64,000 nucleotides of DNA from Tanytarsus gracilentus (taxonomy: Eukaryota; Arthropoda; Insecta; Diptera; Chironomidae), in assembly GCA_038502055.1 (NCBI GenBank), contig JAXRKN010000040.1:682001-746000 (forward strand). Reading direction: 5' to 3'. The number at the start of each line of letters is the position of its first letter. Positions within the stretch are counted from its first letter, which is position 1. The notes under the pieces are model-generated. The model was not told the DNA's origin. It made no database searches and was given only the letters and a program-made list of their open reading frames with translations. Of the stretch, positions 1-12,289 are shown in pieces. A program made the position numbers and the translations under genes.

Positions 1-1430
1 TGAGAATTGAAAGATGCTCGTGTACACGCATTGAAAAAGTGTGTGTGTGCTATTAAAGCTTTTAAAGTATTCATAGTGTATTCTTGAATGTGGTCTGATT
101 TAAAAATAATTTCTCAACATGAATTTGCAACATATAACAGCTATGAAAAGAATGTGTAATTTAGTGTAATATAAACATTGTTAGACACATGCATGCAAAC
201 TTTTATCAAAATTATTGTCCTACATAGAAAAAGTTAGCAAGAAAAGTAAAAATTTATTTGGCCATGAGTAAATTCAGAATTGCGAGAAAAAACTTTCTCC
301 TTCACATATAAACCGACGAATAAAATTTTATGGAAATAAACTTCATGGTTTGGTCCACCACAAATGCCATGAACTAAATGTGAAATTTGCTATATTGATA
401 CGATACGAAATATTACAAAAAGATTTGTGTGCGTGCATCGGCAAAACAGAAAATACATTTAATAAACGCTCAGCTACGAGTTACCGCAAGTGTGTGCTTT
501 TAACAGACACGCATACAGGATTTTTTTGGTTCTTCCAAAAATATGTTTTCAATTGGAAATCAATTTTTATTTTTATGCGTAAATTTTTGTGAAGAGACAA
601 AAAAGAAAAATCTCACATCTCATGATATGAGTGCCGCATCTTCATGGGATCATAAAAAAATTTGAAGCTTTTAAATATTTTATAACCGATCATTTCGAAT
701 ATTTTACTGTTGAAGTAGGGAGTGAGCTAAATTTACGTAATATTTTTCACACAGCACATTCACATGCATAGCTTTATCTCGTTTATTCCACATTGCTAAA
801 ATATATTCATGATTTTTTCTTAATAATTCATATATTCCTGTATTATTGCAGGTATCCTTCGCATGTACGAAATAGAAGAAATGTGTGCAAAAGACAAGTC
901 ATATTTTGCTGGGATGCTGCAAAAAGATTTTACCTCATAGCGATGTCAAAATTTCATTTCGTTTGCATCGGAAATGGAAAATTTGCATTGACAGAAATAA
1001 ATTGTATCATTTTATCGCAAGAAATGTAAATAATCGATTACGAAGAAAAATTGAAAGATTAACAAATGTCAGCGAGAATATAAAATTGAAAATTTTCCTC
1101 CAAGCGACATTTTTCCTAACAAAAAAAAAGATGAGTACGGGAAAAAAATGTTGGATGCAGGAAGAGTCTAATAAAATTTCGCTCTAACGAACATTTGATG
1201 ATGACGCAAATCGATGTTCTCAAATTGATTGCTAACGATAATCAGATGCATCCAGGTTACTGTTTTTTTTTATGAATCGCGTCTCCATGGCGATGAAGCA
1301 ACGAGCTCGCTCTTGTAGATATATTAAAGTGAAATTTGTCTATAGAATTAATTGAAACCTTCCGCGCACAAACATTCACACTTCATAATTAAAATCTCGT
1401 TAACGTGTGAACAATTATTTTTTCAATCAT
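1..1430. other. AT-rich non-coding stretch at the left edge
   Basis: I find no reading frame with the composition or splice sites of a real gene. The open frames here are short, are rich in F, I, K and N, and overlap each other as expected of AT-rich noise. It could be intergenic DNA or part of a large intron of a gene outside the window. Confidence 0.5.
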
Positions 1431-2050
1431 TCACATTTTTATTACATTTTTTGCCAGCTCTCGAAAATTTCCCCAAGGCATATCCAGACATAAATTATGG
1501 CCAAATTTTATTGTCATTCCCTTTAGTGTTTCTCCGGAATAGATAACATATAGCATATAAATTACCAAAGTTGATATACCAATAGCGGGGACCAAAAGTA
1601 TCGACGAAGAGATGACTGCGATATTTTCTCTTGATAGAGTCACCCTCTAAAAATCAATGAATGACACACATTTTCGAATTATTTTTTTTATCGAAGTGTC
1701 GTCATCGACACGAAACATTCAATGCAGTACGGCGCGGCATGAGAATGCGTAAATTATGTCAGGTTGTTGCATTCAATTAAGCAATATTGAAATTTTGCTA
1801 GTTATTGAGAACGCAAAACCGATTTAATTAATTAGTGAACGCATCAAATGAAAATGTGGATGGAAATATTAATCCTTTGGGTGTTTGTGAATAATTAATG
1901 TGTGTCGCTTAAATACATTTACCATCGAACGGCTTGTCATTGATATTCCCCGAAGGACAGTGAAAGCAAAATAAATTTTTAAGTCCTTCGTCAGTGACAT
2001 TTTTGGAAATTCAATTTTCAACTCATGCGAGTGAGTGACGTAAAAGTGCA
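1431..2050 (-). CDS. Candidate last two exons of an unidentified membrane protein
   Basis: Two open segments on the minus strand are joined by plausible splice sites. The first (2050-1923) follows a TTTTTGCAG acceptor and ends at ATG|GTAAATG. The second (1646-1431) follows TTTTTAG and ends in TGA. Phases agree at the junction (0). The joined C-terminus is about 113 residues and contains a strongly hydrophobic segment including ILLVPAIGISTLVIYMLYVI, probably one membrane helix, then a short soluble tail. I do not recognise the family, and I found no upstream exons, which would have to lie beyond 2.05 kb in long introns. In DNA this AT-rich, open frames of this size can arise by chance, so this is a weak call. 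What favours it is the locally less monotonous base composition and the matched splice phases. Confidence 0.25.
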
Positions 2051-5000
2051 CTGCAAAAATTGGACATCCGACATAATGTGAAGCAATTTAAAATTTAGTT
2101 GTGTGCATCAGACAACCAGGATATAAATCAATATGAGCAAAAGGCGAGGGATTTTTATGTGCTTTATCTACATGCAAAATGAGAGTGGCCCATGTCTATG
2201 GATGCTGAATGAGGAAGAGAAATGAACAATTATTCAGCTTGTCAGAGACGCTTTTTCCTCATTCTTTTTAGATCCAGCCAATTTATTTAAAATGTAACAA
2301 CGACAGATGATGTACGGAACTCTTTTGGCTGCAGGAGTTGAGAGCACATGTATTGTGCATGACTTTATTGCTTAACTCACTCCTTGTGTATGTGGCTGCA
2401 TAGCTACGATGTAACAATAAAAGTTGAAATGACACTTGAAATCACTTTTTCTCTTCCACCCTCAATCTGAATGAAGGAAAATTTTATGACTTTAATAAAG
2501 CTATTTTCTCTCTTTTTCTTGAGCATGCACTCAATGCAATGGTTTAATGCATCTGCTGTATATTTGCGGCGAACTAAATAGTTTCTGTTCGTATAGGGCA
2601 ACAATTATAAAGTTATTATACACTCCACACATCGTATAGTGTCACCATGGTGATACAATTCGAAGCTTTATAAATCCAACTCATTCACAATACAATAGAC
2701 GTTTTTTTCTATTCAATTTCAGCTCATGCAGTTGATGACTTCTTAGTGAAGTGCTCGCAGTGAGAGGTTAAAAAGTGCTGACGGAAAATAATATGATGCA
2801 ATATTGTCGCACAATAGACAATAAGAAAGTTGAACACGTTTTTTGAGTAACAAAAGAAAAATAAATCTCACAGTAATGAAGGAACATTCTTTGCACACTC
2901 AACACAAAAATATATGCTCCAAATTTTTGAGCCATAAAAAGAAAGGTAATTTATATGCGTGACGTGTGTGTTGTGGTTTGGATGAAAAGCGACTTTTAAA
3001 AGCACATCTCACACATGAGAGACGAGAGTTTACATAATGCACAGGTAAAAGCTCCATCACAGTCTCATTCGCACCTATTCAATCTTTATAGTACAAAAAC
3101 CAATACATAAACGAGGACGCACCAAACATAAAACGTGAATTGTTGTTTTCCATTCTCTCTCTCACTCTCTTCATCCGTATGTCATCATCCCTCCTCGCAC
3201 ATAAAAGAGAAAATATTTTTCTGTACCAACTCCACATAATCGTAGCTATAGCGAGATGGCTCGGAAAAGATTTGCGACCTTAAATTTTTTTTGCGCTCGC
3301 TCGCTCGCAATATGTTTTTTTATCTGCGAGATGTTTTCTTAACAGCAAGAACGATGACGACAGAAGGGAGCAAAAATTCAGCCGTCGTTTTTCTTCGCTT
3401 ATTGCCAAATATTTTTTAAAAGGTTATTTCGTGTCATATCCGAAGCAAGTTTTTGACTTTAATTGCTAAAAGTTTATAAATTATCGCTGTCCGTTCGCAA
3501 CGTGAGGCTACTTTTATGAATATCTATATCGATTTTTTACCTTGCACGAAGTTTAAGCATTAATATACATGAAAGAGAAAGAGAGAGAGGGATCTGGTGA
3601 AGTAAAGTCATTTTTTATCGTCGAGATCTCTCACATGATAGTTCTCTACTTTTATCCTCATTCACAGAAGGCGCTAGGGCTAACGTTTACAAGTAGATGA
3701 ACGTGATATCGCAATGGTAACAAAAAAATCTATAACACTCAGGAAAATTTTAAAAAATAACAAGTTTTTAAAAATTTTAAGTTTAAAAAAAGTTCAATTT
3801 TAAATAAACTTTATGTGTTTGTTATTTTTCACCACCCCTCTTCAACGAATGTACAAAACACCTTAAGGCGTATATAAAAATGTGATATTCTGAGATTCTT
3901 TATTACCTCAGTGGGATCTGATGAAAATCTCTAAGGGATGTCTCTACTTCTTGCTTGTAATTGATTAAAATCACAAAATGTGAAAGTTCAACAGCACACA
4001 CAAAAAATTGCTGCTTTGTGACCCTCGTGGTAGGATGCGAAGATGTTTTTACATTATCATTACACACTCGACTCTCATTCTCTAATTAAAGCATTAAAAT
4101 TATGCTGTTTGCTTTTTACGGTATTTTGCTAAGTTTTTACGAGCTTTTATACATCACAATACACAAATCATTCACACATCTCATGAGAGATGAAGCAGAG
4201 AAAATTTTATGAGTTAGCCTTTTTTTGCAGAAACTCTTTTTCGAGTCCTTCGTGGCACACTCTCAATGCTTTTACTGCTCTGACACATTTATATCTTTTC
4301 GTTGGAACTTTTTCACTTCTTATTTATGCATTCACACAAAAAATATACCAAAATTTTTCTTTTGATTATTCACTTACTTTTTTTTTCTTCCACTCAAATA
4401 GAGCGATATGAAAATTTATTTTTTATTTGTTTTATTTCGACACGTTTGAAGTAGAATAGAGAGAGAAAATATTATTCCAAATGATTGCCAATTTTTCATC
4501 CGACACACGATGATGATAAGAAGCCAAGAAAAGTGTTACGAAATTTTTCTTCTTTTCTCACAAACAGAAAATGATATAAAGATTAAAAATTCACGAGTTT
4601 AAAAGCTTCACAAATTATTTCCTTCTCGCCGTTAACACATGCAAAAATCATCCTCAATTGAATTTTAATAGCACTTTTCCTATATAATTTTTTTATAAGA
4701 GAGTAAAATTCACGCGCGATCCACGACAGATTTAATGTTTTCAAGTCAGCAGCATTTTCCTTACTGATATCCGACCCGAGACCTGGGAAAACTTTTTCTC
4801 TTCATTATGTTCGTGTAAATACGAGAGAGCGCCAAGTTTATGATGCATGCGAGAGTGTAAAGAAAAGCCGAGAGAACTAAAAGCTCAATTTTCATCACTT
4901 TCGAGATGAAAAACCGAGAGAGTGAGCTTTTTCGGAGAGAACATGCGACTGATAAGGATTTTCTCTCGCACATTTTCTCTCGAATTTTCCACGTTACAAG

Positions 5001-8000
5001 GACATGAGAAACAATCGTGCCCGAATTTACGATTAACGGTAGCGGGAGGAAAATGTGTATGTGCAGCAATAAAAAAAGGCCATGAAAAAGGGAGGAGGTG
5101 AGGAAAAATTCTTCATTAAGCATGGAAAAGTATTCGTGTATGTAAATGGATGGTTTTTACACATTTTCTCTCTCATTTGCTCATCACTCACCTCGTTTAG
5201 GTAGTGTCTGAAAGTGCAAAACACATTCCCTAGCACATCATAAAAAAATAAATTCCCATCTATTTTTCGCTTCGAGCAGCACCAGCAGCATTCCGCACGC
5301 CAGATAAATGTACATTCTGAGCTAGAGAGTTCAATTTTTGAGAGTAAAAATATTCTTCGTGGAGCTTCATTGAAATTGGTTGTGAAATCTTTTCGTGTGC
5401 TGACGTAAACTTTATCTCTCATGATTTTCACAATCCTTAAAAATTACTTTTAAATTAAATTCCAAATTTCAAGAGACTCTTTTTATTTTTTATGCTTGTC
5501 ACATGTGACAAACAACCCCAAAGCAAAATTGAGGGCACGAAATGATCTTAATAAATTTATATGTAGCTGAAAGGTGTCACAGTGCATCATCTCTAGACAG
5601 TCATATTCAGTCCTAATTGGTATAAATAATTTTATGTGACAAAACCACAGCAAAAAAGAGGTGACATGTTTTTATATGAAAAAGTTTATTTACATCACGT
5701 TATGACACATCATTAAAATATTTATGTTGTCATCATTCGTCAACTTTTCTATTTGCTCACGGCTCACGTCATAAATTTTTATAGAAAAAAAACCTCTCAA
5801 AAAATGCTTTTTGGAAAGTAAAAAATTATTGTGTCATTTTAATAAACACGTTAAAATTATTTGCGTCAATTCGCTGTTTATTTCTACAACACCTCACCAT
5901 GAAACGTCATTAATTCATTGCCGATCCAACGCGACAGGGTTGTTGAAATTTTTTCCCCTTTTTACTCTGCGTCATGATTAATAACAAATTATTTTTCACA
6001 GCCTACTCCCGCGGTATAATTGTACAATGAAAACTTTTCCTTTTTGTATTCATTCTTTTTCGTGCGCGCTTATTGTATGGTGAGCTCACAATTGAAAATT
6101 GAATGAGTAAATTTGTAAGCTCAAACAGCGTGTAAATCCTGGAACTTTGTCCTACATCCATTAAACGGAGAGGAAAAAAAAAATTTTTTGTATGACTGAC
6201 AAAATCTTAAATGCTCACAAGATGAGTGAAAAGAGTAAAATCTAATTTTTGTTGCTCAAAAGTATTGCACGTCAAAAGCAGACTCCACATGTTATGATGG
6301 TTTTAAAGAAACTTTTTAATTGCTTTTCTTACTCCAAAAGATTAAGATTCTTCTAAATAACCTGAAGTACTTGATATTGTGATGTGCTGGGTAAAACATG
6401 CGGCGTGTAAAGATAAATCGAAATTTTTACAAAATGTTGAACATACAAACTTTTTATTATGCAAAGAGAGTATCTACTCTAGGGTATTCGCATAGAGTCA
6501 AGAAATTTTATTTTTAAAGTAGGCTTTAGGTTATTTTTTATAAATTTTCTGGATGATTTCAATATCGTGCATAAAAATCTCAAATCTTTATCTAGGGTGA
6601 CCGCGCATTGATGGATTGACTTAATCTTTGGTGCTTTTTCAGCCAACATTAAAAGAGTAATTTTATGCATTTTCTGGCCAGCCTCCATAAATTTAAATGT
6701 TTTTCGAAAAATTTCCACATGATTGAGTTTTGTGGTGAAAATGTTTAGTAATTTATTCGCTTAATGTTTCCTTTCTGTTTAAGACCTTTCGGATACATCA
6801 ATTTTTGCGCTTTTCATGGTTTCATTTGTTACTCTTTTTTACTTGTTCAGAGAAAAATCATCCTTCTATATCCATCTATATTCTTTCGCTTATACAATGC
6901 TCGAACAACAAACCTCATTAAATATTCAAAATACAACAGCATAAAATAACCTTTTTTTTCTCTTTGCCGCTGTTCTCAATTCTATGTAAGATGAATTTTG
7001 ATACGTCCTAATGGAAGTGGGAATAGAGACTGTAGACTAGACATTCTATGTTCACACAAACTCATTTCTATTCAATTTTCACAATGACGAAGCGGACGAC
7101 CATTCTTAATTACAAAGATCCTTGATTTTTTACTCTCTCCATCATTGCGGCGTCGCCTCTCGTGAATCTTTTTTTTGTCAGGCATGAACGAAGAGAAAAG
7201 GAAAAGTTTATTCCCTCTTCTCGATGGGCGCAACATTCCGAGACATGAATAAAAGAAATTATTTTCTCAAAAGTTTTCACTCAGATTTTAAAACTTTTCG
7301 CATGCGAAACAAATTTCGGCGAGAAGTTTTATCTTTTTTCGTGAAAGGGTTGGAAAGTGTTTAAAATTTTTATCAAATTACCAAAACTTTTGATGAAAGT
7401 CATATTTAAAAAGCTGTTTTAACCCTCGACAGAACGATTTTTTTTCAATCTGTCCTGTGCTGAATTTTGGGATTGTTGATTTGAAAACTTTAGTGTTAGC
7501 TTGTGTTTGTCTTGATTGCTCCATTGTCCTCCACATCCTAATTTAATTCTCTTTCTTCTCTTCAGCAAATTGAATCTTTTTTAAGCTCGTCTTTTGTTTA
7601 AAGCATTTGAGCGTATGTCAAATAATTTTAGATTAAAGGTAGATTTGGGTTGAATGAAAATTTCCGGTGTGAGAGAAATGAAAAGTTTAATGCGATTAGA
7701 GCGGAGATTATTTGGATAAATATTTTCACTTCCCATATTCTCTATTTGAAACAATTTTCTTGCATCGGCAGCAGACGTTGTTTCCGCCTTCGAGCACGTT
7801 CAACCTTAAACACTGGAAAATCTTTCTCTCTCCATGTCTACGCAAATATTGTAAGAAGAGCAGGAATTTTTTTATACAGAGATAAAATCCGACTACATAA
7901 GCTTTGATTTGATTTGTGAATAAATGAGATTTATAACCAAAAAAAACTGGATTCGATTTTCGGCTTAGATCTCAATTTATCTAATCTATTCATCTCTCCC

Positions 8001-10904
8001 TTAATTCCGTGTATTTTGTTAGGACAAAACCCAAATAATATTGATTTTAAATTGAGAGTTAGAAAATTTTATATCCCTTAAAAATTGACATATTTTAAAT
8101 CATGGCCATTAGAGTCGAAATGTGTCATTATCCGACTCACTAGTGCACACTTAATAAATTCATTTCAGCTCCAAGCACATAGAGGCAAAGAAAATAATTC
8201 AATTGCGAAGATTTGACACATGCAGAGAGGAGGAAGAAGAACTGTATCGAATGGAGGGCGTCTAGAGCAAATAAATATAGCAAGGAAGTTGTGTGTCGAG
8301 TGCAAAATATGCTTGTCGCAGACATTTAAACGATTTGCACTCTATAAATATTTCTTTGGCTTCGACAATGATTTTTCTTGCGTACAATTTCCTTATTTGC
8401 ACTCTTCTATAGATTTTTTTAGGAACAGCATCTTCATTTCGATGAAAGAGGATGAAAAAAATAGTGCAATCTCTTTTGGCTGCAGACATATACAAAGTGT
8501 ATAATAACATACACACAAACAACATCAACAACTCTATAAATTATTTTCACTGCTCTAAAAGTCTCCAAGAATTTTTCTTATGAAATTGTGTGTGTGCACC
8601 CTAAAATGCCGATATTGGATCTGTCTACTCATGCTTTGAATTTTCCTGATGATGTTGCAAAATCAGCTCTTTTTTGCGATTGTGAGATTTCTTACTTCTC
8701 TGCAGATATAAACTTTTGGCTAAAAATACCACAAACACATGCTTATAAAAGGATGTTTTGACGATGCAAGAAAAGGCTTTTCAATTTCCTTTGAGCTTTC
8801 ATCCATGTAAAAGGGTGAAAAGAAAAACTATGATTTTAATCTTGAAAATGAGTTCTAGTATTCTGGGCTGAAAAAAATTATTAAAAAATCAAAAATCAAT
8901 AAACTTTAGATATTTTATAAAATTTAATGTACCAAGTGCTATCTGAGTTCCTTAACATATTTTTAGATAATTTTTATAAAGCATTAGAATATGAACTAAA
9001 AATTCCATAAATCATTTTTTACATTCTAAAAACATTCCATTGTTACTTTCAAGTTAATTATAAAATTAAGGGTTGCCTTGAGGATTGAGAACGCATTTTC
9101 GTCATCTTATTTGAACTCTTTAAGTTATTTATTTTTCATATTTCAACTGAAAAAGAATTCAATTTTAAAACTAAGCTTTGTGAAGATTGATTTTTCCAGG
9201 GATTTTTCAATTGCACACAAAAAGAAAATAAATTGATTTGGTGCAGTTTGCTAAATCGCAAAAATCTTTTTAAGTTTTCCTTGTGCTTTTTTTACGCAAT
9301 ATTTTAGTGGTATATTGAGAAAGTCTTGTAAAAAATTTTATTTGCAAAATCTGTTTCTGAAATTATTGTGAAATAATCCATTAATGTGAAAAAGTTAAAG
9401 AGAAAACTGGTTGTAATTTAAAGGAGGAGAAATTGCATAATTTATTCTATCAAAAGCACTTAATTAAGTTAAACTTATCAACCTATAAAGAATTTTTGCT
9501 TGCCAAGAAAATTTCATAATCTTTGACAAACTTAATTAAGAGGTAAAAACGGCGTTTGAATAAATAGAAGTAAAAGATAAAATTCAGTCAAAAAAATATA
9601 TTTTTTTAAATTTTTTATGAAGTTTAATAAGAAGCTTTTAAAGCTAGATTTAATTAAAAATTCAATTTTTTGTTGCTTTGTAAAAATTAGAAATGATATA
9701 TCTGAATAAAAAATTAAGTGCAAGTGCAGCATTCAGATACAACAAATCTGGGATACATAGTTTCTCTTAACTTTAATGTATTTTTTTAATTTGTTTTTTT
9801 TTTGGTCGGTATATAGTTGTGGAAAAACTTTATTGCCATTTTCTTTATCCTTTTGATTTTTATGCACAAATCTAAATAATTTTTCTGCTTCGCTCTACAT
9901 TTTTAAACTTTCAGTATTTTCTTGCTTCCCAAGTGGGTGGGTGTCTTTAGAGAACAAAATTGAATATTGTGGAAATGTGAATAGTGAAGCATATTGAAAA
10001 TCGAAGTGCTTTTGATTAATGCTTAATCATAACTCATGATTAAAGCGACTCTCGAGTGATATTTTATTCATTTTTCAACTTTCGTACACCTGCCAGGAGA
10101 ATAAGGTTAAATGTTTGCATAATCACGATAAATTTTTGCTGTCGAAAATTGAGATTAATTTTCATGAGACCTGAATTATAAATTCTCCAAATGCAAGAAG
10201 ACTTTTTCACCATGTCACCTCGTTCCATGCTCCACAAGCAGATTGGAAACTTAACTTAGAGACACTCAAGAAATTGGCGGAACACTTTCTCATTAAATTT
10301 TCAAAAACTGAAATTCCTGTTCAATTTTAAAAACTTTATTTTCAAGCAAATTGAAAAATTGTATTGCTTAAATGATTTTGCGAGATTTAAATTAAAAATA
10401 TTGAAAACTCTGTTGATAAAAATAAATTTTAGAATTCACTTTTTTGAGTGACGGCTTTTTGATCTCTTTATTATTTTTATGGATGATATTGAATGAAGTG
10501 AAGGTTAGAGGGCATAGTAAACACAGGAATTATTGATGAGCATGAACATCGAATATCTCAAATCACGCGATTGAATTATCTAATTATGTCTGGGATGTAC
10601 AACATAACGAATGTAAAAGTGAACATTGTTGTACTTTGCTATCAACAATAGAGTTATCGTCAGATAATGTGTAGTTGCAGATTAACCCTGCCTTGAAATA
10701 TTTTATAAATCACTATTGAAACGTGCTTGTCGTTTGCATGACTTCAAACGAAGTTTAGAAATCATTGAAACGTAGAAAATTTAATTTTTTGTGCTTTTTC
10801 TACAAGGAAACATTTTAAAAATAAGTTTAAACTTTTTGTATTTCGCTGTCAAAATCATGATTTGAAAACTTGAAAAACTTTACCTTGATTTATAATATTA
10901 ATTT
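2051..10904. other. Long gene-free AT-rich region
   Basis: Nearly 9 kb contains no reading frame I can defend. It holds homopolymer runs, short GA/CT tracts (for example around 3160 and 3575-3590) and many mutually overlapping short frames. Frames at 5033-5431 and 6479-6718 on the minus strand are the longest, but they lack splice context and family resemblance. It is either intergenic DNA or an intron of a large gene. Confidence 0.5.
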
Positions 10905-10983
10905 TCGTTCTTGAGATACATCGTAAGAAAATAAGAAGCAATATGACTTAAATGGTTCTAACTCCTTGTAGGATCAATTGATT
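10905..10983 (-). repeat. Degenerate solo fragment of the repeat module seen at 50.3-50.5 kb
   Basis: Read on the minus strand, this segment matches the plus strand near 50,360-50,470. Shared landmarks in the same order are TTGATCCTAC.AGGAGTTAGA, CCATTTAAGTCAT, TTCTTACGAT and TATCTCAAGAACG. The match is gapped and imperfect, and the tandem array that accompanies the 50 kb copy is absent. It is therefore an old dispersed copy of one end of that element. Confidence 0.6.
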
Positions 10984-11015
10984 TTGACAGTCGAATTATT
11001 GAATTTCCCTAAATT

Positions 11016-11789
11016 TTAAATATTAATTATCCAACAATAAATTTCATGGATGATGTAGAAAATAACCAACAAAATCACAATTATCATAAAATGAATCTTA
11101 TCTTGTGGATCGACAGCAAACTCAATTTTTTCACATTCATTAAGATAAAAATTCATCTCATTACAAATGCACAAACCTTGCTCATCAAACTCTTTAAATT
11201 TAACGAATTTTCTTTTGAAATTTTCTTGCATCAAATAAACATTAATCATGCTTCGATTGTGCATTTTATCAGTAAAAACTAGGAGCCTTCTTCTAATTTG
11301 GTAAGCCAATGTTTGAGGTGATTTATTTATTTCACAGGCCAACATCAAAAAACAATGCGGCTCGTTTATGTGATCATGAAATAATCTTGTATGCGATGAC
11401 ATTGAATTTGCACATTCTTCCTCTTTAAAAAATTGTCCATTTATGTCAACTGTGTGGGGAGTAAAATTTAAATATCCGATGATGTGATCTCCTCGACTTG
11501 AGTAAATGTCCATTTCGTGAAAATTAGTTTTTGAATCATAACCAAAAATTACGGGAATTTTTAATTCAAAATTAAAGTCAGTTAAGAAGCTGAAGTAGTG
11601 TGGCGAAGAAGTTTCAGTAAAATTTCTCAAAACAAAATAATCGACAACCGCGAATATCGAGCGCAATGAGTCAATACGTCCTCTCACGTTTTTCCTTATA
11701 TTAACAAATCGTCTGGAAAAATCACAATTAACTTCAGCAAAAACTATTTTCAGGATTGTGAAAAGGATTAATGTTCGAAGTGAAATCAT
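11016..11789 (-). CDS. Orphan secreted or membrane protein, single exon, 257 aa
   Basis: One uninterrupted frame starts at an ATG and opens with a hydrophobic signal peptide (MISLRTLILFTILKIVFA) followed by a mature region of mixed composition. Near the C-terminus is a second hydrophobic segment (FMIIVILLVIFYIIHEIY, about residues 233-250) that looks like a membrane anchor with a very short tail. The ectodomain has several cysteines, including a GLCIC motif, and N-glycosylation sequons (NFT, NRS). This suggests a type I membrane protein of the cell surface or secretory pathway. I do not recognise the family. The gene lies upstream of nothing obvious on its left and is in tandem with elg1 on its right. 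That a 774-bp frame is open in DNA this AT-rich, with a signal peptide and anchor placed correctly, makes a real gene likely. The function is unknown. Confidence 0.6.
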   Translation of the reverse strand: MISLRTLILFTILKIVFAEVNCDFSRRFVNIRKNVRGRIDSLRSIFAVVDYFVLRNFTETSSPHYFSFLTDFNFELKIPVIFGYDSKTNFHEMDIYSSRGDHIIGYLNFTPHTVDINGQFFKEEECANSMSSHTRLFHDHINEPHCFLMLACEINKSPQTLAYQIRRRLLVFTDKMHNRSMINVYLMQENFKRKFVKFKEFDEQGLCICNEMNFYLNECEKIEFAVDPQDKIHFMIIVILLVIFYIIHEIYCWIINI

Positions 11790-12289
11790 TTTGACGACTG
11801 AAGCTTAATATGAAGTCATTTTCCTTTTAAAGAGGAAACTTCTAATCATGATAATGCATTTATAATGTATCGAAAATGTTTCATTAAAAAAATTCATGAA
11901 GAGAAATATATAGGAAATAAATTTTTAAGTAATAAAATATTTATCAAAGTACACACACTTGAATTAGACCAGGAACTAAAAAAATCCTAAGAAACGCGTG
12001 GATTTGAGTCTCAAACACTCAATAAATTTTCGTGAACTTCTTCATTTATTAAATAAAAGAAAGGAATTTAATTTGACAACTTATTTTTCACTTTCACACG
12101 ACCTTCGAGTGTAATAGCAATTATTAGCTATAACACCCCCTTTTGACATTCCTTACCTCCTGCCCTAAGTGTAATTATTATATTGCAAGGAGCGAAAAGA
12201 GTAAGAACATTTTCTCTAGCTAACGACACGCAACCGAGTATATATGCAAAATGAAAGTGAACCCTTTCTTCATTAAATGTACAATTTTT
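11790..12289. other. Intergenic spacer between the orphan membrane gene and elg1
   Basis: This 500-bp AT-rich spacer separates two minus-strand genes. It should contain the elg1 3' UTR and the promoter of the 11,016-11,789 gene. No further structure was seen. Confidence 0.5.

Noticed and set aside
5033..5431. 132-codon minus-strand frame in the gene-poor region
   Set aside because: No family resemblance, no splice context, and it overlaps another long frame (4761-5123). Composition is that of translated AT-rich noise.
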